Source: Smittium culicis (taxonomy: Eukaryota > Kickxellomycota > Harpellomycetes > Harpellales > Legeriomycetaceae). Taken from it: a stretch of 25,515 nucleotides of DNA. How positions within the stretch are numbered: the stretch's first letter is position 1; every line of letters begins with the position of its first letter. The stretch is from NCBI GenBank assembly GCA_001970855.1, contig LSSN01001238.1, positions 1 to 25,515 on the forward strand. The letters run 5' to 3'. Shown one piece after another: positions 21,001 to 25,515 of the stretch. The position numbers were made by a program, and so were the translations under genes. The notes below the pieces were generated by a model that did no database searches, was not told the origin of the DNA, and saw only the letters and a program-made list of their open reading frames with translations.

Positions 21001-21830
21001 CCATATTTTCAACCGAAGTCAACAATAAAATAATTAGCTTCCTGTTAGTTTCGAGATCAAAATCAAATGATTTGGTAGTCCATATAATGATACTACGTCA
21101 ATAACCAATGAAATATTCTCCAGAAGCAACTCGCCATCAATTAATTTTTGTATCAAACTAGTAAGAAATAAAATAGATAGGAAATAGAAAAGATCTAATA
21201 GTTGAGCCCAAATGGGATAATATTGGTAGAACAATTATAATTTATCCATCTTTTAACTGGCTAAAAATACACACAATTGATCTGGAGCCTAAAATTATCA
21301 TTCATCTATGACTGCTCTTTCACAAAGCACTTATAACTGGAGAAAAATCATTACTTGGAACAAAGGGATATATAGCCAATCTCAAGAATTCAAATCTTTC
21401 ATAGAAAGGAAATCACTCCTCATATTTACTTTAGATGCAAAAGAGTAAATAATTTGTGGAAAATTTTTACAACTTTAATTGCTTAAATTCACTCGACAAT
21501 GGACTAGCCAGTAGATTGACTACTGAGGTGATTTTCAATTTTCTTCAACCAATGGATAGAAATTTTACACAGATAGACTTGCTCTATGGACTAGAAATTT
21601 GGGAAATAAATCGAGCAAGAATCGAGACTGGCCTATAGGATACAAATATATCCGGAGAAGGAATATTCAACAGGTGAAAATACGACTTACAGAAGAAAAT
21701 TACTATGGAATTCAAAAAAACTAAGAAAAGATAATTCTGGCTATTTATTAAAATCAAACGGTTCCTATACAACCTGGAGGAAAGCTGGTGTTCATCGATA
21801 GCTGATAACAATAAACCTCACTTTTCTGTT
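18015..21830 (+). pseudogene. LINE ORF2: APE endonuclease and reverse transcriptase, multiply broken
   Basis: The endonuclease begins TTFNVKG at about 18044. LCLQEI lies at 18130-18147, LYLPNN at about 18333-18350, GDLN at about 18438-18449, and FSDH at about 18691-18702. The reverse transcriptase shows NKSPGPDG, IIPKKGDL..SYRSITLSN, QSGFIKNR, LDQEKDYDKFDW (motif A), QGLRQGDPLSSLLYNL (motif B) and YADD (motif C, about 20086-20097). After these come ASNAKIN..KT, FKYLGI, NNWKYRKLLIKGK and KNGGLGLIDI. Lesions I can place are a frameshift in the A-run 18074-18083, TAG at 19093, TAA at 19192, a frameshift right after YADD (about 20100), another at about 20245, TAA at 20287, and many stops beyond 20590. 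The expected catalytic Asp in the KIDHI-type motif is Asn (codon 18625-18627). Confidence 0.8.
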
Positions 21831-22333
21831 TTTCTCAGCCCCTATACTTATAATTATACTCATACTATAACCTTTGATTTTAACGTGTAAAAATCTTTAC
21901 TTTAAATAAAAAAAAAATTTAAGCTCTTTACAAAATTAAAAACGCTAAAATTTCATAGAAATAAATAAATTTTAAAATTAAGAAATATAAAACAAATGCT
22001 TGGCAGACTTGTTGATAATTGTAAAATTATCTTTCTAAATAATCGAAAATTACTCATTAAAAATGATTTATTAGAATAGCTAGGAAAAAAAATTCTGTAT
22101 GTCGTAGTTTATTAAAAAATAGTAATAAAAGTAAAAATTTCCATGACTAATATTGTGAAGTATTAAAAAACGTTAAAATGAATAGTTAAAAAAAAAATTA
22201 AATAGTAAATGAAATAATTTAAAGTCCAAAATCGAATATGGGCAATAGAAATGAAAGTTCAAATGTGTATTTTCTTTTGTTTGCTAAAAGTATTAGAAAA
22301 AAGAAATGAAAAAACTATTATAATTTCAATTTT
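21831..22333. other. AT-rich region after the LINE; nothing seen
   Basis: Very A/T-rich, with no frame or structure I can support. It probably includes the 3' end of the LINE. Confidence 0.4.
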
Positions 22334-22591
22334 AATATAAAACTTTGGGACAAGTCTTTGCAGAAAGATCAATACCCCCAAAATGTCATTATACTGATAT
22401 CTTTCTACAAGGAACTTGCAATTTAATTGGATTGATGATAATCTTTATTCAACGGTAGTTGTAATTTGTGATAGTTTTTACTCGAAAATATTTGCGAATG
22501 AAGACATATTTACTGGTAAACCACGTTATTCGCGAGCTTTTTTTAAAAAAGTTCTGGCTCTAACAAGATTTAATTTATGTACAGATTAAAT
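22334..22591 (+). pseudogene. Short relic resembling the catalytic core of a piggyBac transposase
   Basis: Two adjoining frames give pieces in piggyBac order. From 22334, NIKLWDKSLQKDQYPQNV recalls the family's KxWxLCDxxTGYxxxF strand. About 43 codons later comes VICDSFYSKIFAN (family DNFYTSxxLA), then IFTGKPRYSR (family GTxRxNRKG), then KKVLALTRFN, comparable to the family's DKRxVxxLSTxH. A TAA closes it at 22587-22589. The segment 22573-22591 (ATTTATGTACAGATTAAAT) recurs exactly on the minus strand at 9385-9403. This is read by eye from a decayed sequence and is tentative. Confidence 0.38.
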
Positions 22592-23663
22592 TATAATTAT
22601 ATAAATATGCTACACGAAGAATTTTTTTTCTTTTTTTTTCTCAGAGAGTTTATTAAACATATTTTTAATGTATACAAAAACTGATAAAAAAATATTAAAA
22701 AAATAATTTTTCAACAGACCCCCCTCCGCCGCTCTAGCAGCTCCATACACACAGGGAATTGGCTCAAGGATGTTACACGAAGAATTTGAGCTGTCAAATT
22801 CGTGAATAAAAATAATTTTGTACTAATTAAATATATAAAATATTTTAATTTATTCGCAAACAGCAAGAAAATAGCGTAAAAAAAAGATTAAATTACACTT
22901 TTTAACTACAGCTCAATCAAAAAAAAAAAAGTTAGAATCTCATTTCATTTTTTTTTAAACTTTTATTGAAGCAAAATAAAACGTTTTTATGAAATTTAAT
23001 TTCTTTTTAGAATTTTATTATCTTTTTAATTTTAACCATTTCATGACAGCTTAATTATATACCCATAAATTTATCAAAATACGAAATTTCAAGACATTGA
23101 CATAAAATTTTTATCAAAACTCGCCTTTTATTTATTCGATTTATATCAATATCAATAAAGGTAAAACAAAAATCAAAGCTTATTATATTTAGATAATAAA
23201 TTAACTTATACAGAGCTCTAAAATTTTTTTTTAGATCAAGCCGATCAAAATATATAATTTAACATTTATTAATACCTAGATGATAAAAATTTTATTTTTG
23301 GAAACAATTTAAGATAATGTTCGAATGAATTAATTTTCTAGAGATATATGGTATCATAATTTATATTACATCAAAAATATTATTATAAATTTAATATATG
23401 AAATATTCGTATAAACTATAGTTTTATTTTAATAAACAATAAGACATAAAAATTATATAATATTTAAATAAGTACAATAAATATATAATTATGTACGATA
23501 AAGATATTATTTGTATTTGAAAAAATTTAAAACTGTGATTGTTTGCTTTTTTTCGAACGACTTATAATATCCTGAATGAATGAAGTGCTCTAAGAATTTT
23601 TGAATTAAAACTTAAAGCACTGTTCATATTATAATCATGCTTTTTCAAAATATTTAGGCCATT
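22592..23663. other. AT-rich region with one GC-richer island
   Basis: No gene was seen. A short GC-richer island, about 22717-22768, contains CCCCCCTCCGCCGCTCTAG. The 13-mer ACACGAAGAATTT occurs at about 22611 and again at about 22774, on either side of it. The rest is A/T homopolymer-rich. Confidence 0.4.
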
Positions 23664-25109
23664 TTAAATAATTTTGACACCTATCTCAAATACAGGAATT
23701 ATATTGATATCATTTTCGATATCATTGTGATCATTATTATTAGAAATTGAATCATTTTTATCACTATTCGTGCTTTTCTTCACATTCACCAAAACTTTCG
23801 AGTTCACTAAAATATCCCATTAGAAGGCTATAATTTATTGATTCCAAAGATAAATTATTGAGCCTAAAACTGTTGCAATATTTATGCAGTAAATTTTTAA
23901 ATGTTATATCATTTTCCTGATTAGCAAGCAACAGTTTTCATCTAACAATGGCATTACCCCCCCCTGAAATAGTTTAAACAAGATAGTGAAATAAGGTCCC
24001 ATGATTCAGTAATTATATTTATAGATTCCTTTAAACTTATTTTCTTCCAAAACTATGGTATATAGTATATTCTATCCTTACAGTATAATTTAGCTTTTAT
24101 AATTATTTTTAAAGTGTGCTTTAAATTTAGAAATTTTACATTGATCCGTAGACTGTATCAAAGAGGTTGTGTTACAAAGAATGGAAAAAAATTTCATTCG
24201 ATTTACTTGATTGGATAAAAGCTTCGAATGATCTGAACTATTATCCATTATTATAAGATTATAAAATCGATTTCCATGCATTTAAAATATCTTTTCTATT
24301 CGCTTTTAAGCTTATAGATAAAATATTGGCTAAATATATATCTTGTCAAATATTCTTTTTTTATGATTTTAGAATAGCATTAAGTTTGTTTTTAGTAAAG
24401 CACTTTAAAACTCTAGGATTTTCAAATTCCTAGATTATCATTGATTTTATTTTAAACACTCGGTAAAATTTTATCCTAATAGTAGCTTTGCTTTATCTAT
24501 TATAGTTTTAAATCCTGAATAAATTTTCTGTTTTAATGAAGTATATGTCCTTTTAGAAATTGTTTTCCAAAATAAGTTAGTTTCGTAAATGCTAAATATC
24601 ATAATATCAGATAATTATAATTTTATTTAATACAAATATGTTACCTATCAAGTTAGATAGTCTCTTTTAGATATTATTTTACTCACCCCATTAGGAGAAT
24701 CTCTAGCTGTAATGTGACTAGAAATTATAATCTCTTCTGTAAATTATATACTATAGACTCACTCTCTGTGTTTAAAATTATCAAAACATCAATCGAAAGC
24801 TACAAAATTGATAATTTTAGCACGCAGAAAATTCTCCTTTATTTCATAAAACACTAAAAGCACTTTTTTTTTAATAGAAACAGTTCTAACTACATTGTTT
24901 TCTGTCAATTGTATATGTATCTATTCTTTTAATTCTTTTTATATTCTATAAATAAATTCATTTCTTAGATAAAATACTTTAGTGATTCTAATTTTTCCAG
25001 AGCTTTTAATTATAAATCTGAAGGTACTTAAATTTATTCCTTCAATTTTTGATACCTTCGATTCATAATTTCCACTATGAAGCATATCTGCAGCTTCTTT
25101 TTTTTTCAG
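23664..25109 (-). pseudogene. Decayed pogo/Tigger-type (Tc1-mariner, DDE_1/CENP-B-like) transposase
   Basis: Pieces appear on the minus strand in family order. A helix-turn-helix starts at 25109: LKKKEAADMLHSGNYESK, then INLSTFRFII and SGKI, like a pogo/CENP-B N-terminus. ENPRVLKCF (24423 to about 24397) and KANRKDILNAW follow. An open stretch of 63 codons, 24281-24090, has LIIMDNSSDHS (second catalytic Asp) and NTTSLIQSTDQCKISKFKAHF, close to the family's NTTSLIQPLDQGVI. Then LKESINIITESWDLIS..NYFR lies at about 24034-23963, an ELESFGECEE piece near 23800, and an acidic tail to a TAA at 23666-23664. Frames change several times and stops intervene, so it is inactive. Confidence 0.65.
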
Positions 25110-25121
25110 GTATTGCTATTG

Positions 25122-25515
25122 ATTTTATTATTTTGTTATTTTATTATTTTATTATTTTATTATTTTATTATTTTATTATTTTATTATTTTATTATTTTAT
25201 TATTTTATTATTTTATTATTTTATTATTTTATTATTTTATTATTTTATTATTTTATTATTTTATTATTTTATTATTTTATTATTTTATTATTTTATTATT
25301 TTATTATTTTATTATTTTATTATTTTATTATTTTATTATTTTATTATTTTATTATTTTATTATTTTATTATTTTATTATTTTATTATTTTATTATTTTAT
25401 TATTTTATTATTTTATTATTTTATTATTTTATTATTTTATTATTTTATTATTTTATTATTTTATTATTTTATTATTTTATTATTTTATTATTTTATTATT
25501 TTATTATTTTATTAT
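25122..25515. repeat. 8-bp satellite (ATTATTTT)n, continuing past the window
   Basis: After one variant G at 25135 the sequence is perfectly periodic with period 8 from 25136 to the last base, 380 bp or 47.5 units, with no mismatch seen. It abuts the 5' side of the pogo-like relic. Its full length is unknown because the window ends inside it; such pure arrays also commonly end contigs. Confidence 0.95.

Larger units (their letters stand above)
16484..21830 (+). mobile_element. Non-LTR (LINE) retrotransposon, degenerate, L1/Tx1/Tad-like organisation
   Basis: Two consecutive coding units are visible: ORF1 with a CCHC zinc knuckle (16484-17955), and ORF2 with an APE-type endonuclease, reverse transcriptase and C-terminal region (about 18015-21830). 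Neither LTRs nor an RNase H domain could be seen. Both units are frameshifted, and ORF2 also has in-frame stops, so this copy is dead as a source of its own proteins. Its ends are uncertain: the last protein-like pieces are at about 21456-21800, and an A-rich stretch with a 10-A run at 21907-21916 may mark the tail. Confidence 0.85.

Noticed and set aside
1..25515. CRISPR array, defence island, toxin-antitoxin or biosynthetic cluster
   Set aside because: The sequence is eukaryotic with spliced or well-separated genes; the repeats seen are satellites, MITEs and retroelements, and no clustered pathway genes occur.

Overview
This is an AT-rich eukaryotic window. It looks like a fungus, probably an early-diverging lineage such as Harpellales/Kickxellomycotina; that placement is a guess from gene type and composition. 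The fungal signs are short introns with GTA donors, CTAAC-like branch sites and TTTAG acceptors, a two-GRAM TBC Rab-GAP, and a LYC1-type lysine N6-acetyltransferase, which I know mainly from fungi. No bacterial operon structure, CRISPR array, tRNA or rRNA was found.

Layout. Positions 1-729 are upstream sequence with a 3 x 20-bp GATA-like repeat. Positions 730-5168 (+) hold a three-exon GRAM-GRAM-TBC gene whose first two small exons lie before the long open frame. It converges on 5469-7556 (-), a long coiled-coil protein with one C-terminal membrane segment that I do not recognise. Positions 7557-12443 contain no intact gene. They hold a 188-bp piggyBac-like MITE with TTAA flanks (8504-8699), next to what looks like the decayed C-terminal half of a piggyBac-type transposase (8743-9480, -), and a strong 13-bp hairpin (11937-11982). 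Positions 12444-13367 (+) encode a small secretory-pathway GT31-like glycosyltransferase, convergent with the LYC1-like acetyltransferase at 14239-15405 (-).

The right 9.4 kb is a transposon graveyard. It contains a second copy of the same MITE (16082-16278, inverted), then a broken non-LTR (LINE) retrotransposon (about 16484-21830). The LINE has a CCHC-zinc-knuckle ORF1 and an APE endonuclease-reverse transcriptase ORF2, both with frameshifts and ORF2 with in-frame stops. After it come a short piggyBac-like transposase relic (22334-22591, +), a decayed pogo/Tigger-type DDE transposase (23664-25109, -), and a pure 8-bp satellite (ATTATTTT)n that runs off the window end.

The four host genes are separate housekeeping or membrane-traffic type genes and do not form a pathway. 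The TBC protein should act on Rab GTPases, the glycosyltransferase in the ER/Golgi, and the acetyltransferase in lysine catabolism. I saw no convincing new multi-gene system. The most interesting signal is the piggyBac family trace: two TTAA-flanked MITEs of nearly identical length plus two transposase relics that share an exact 19-bp segment.
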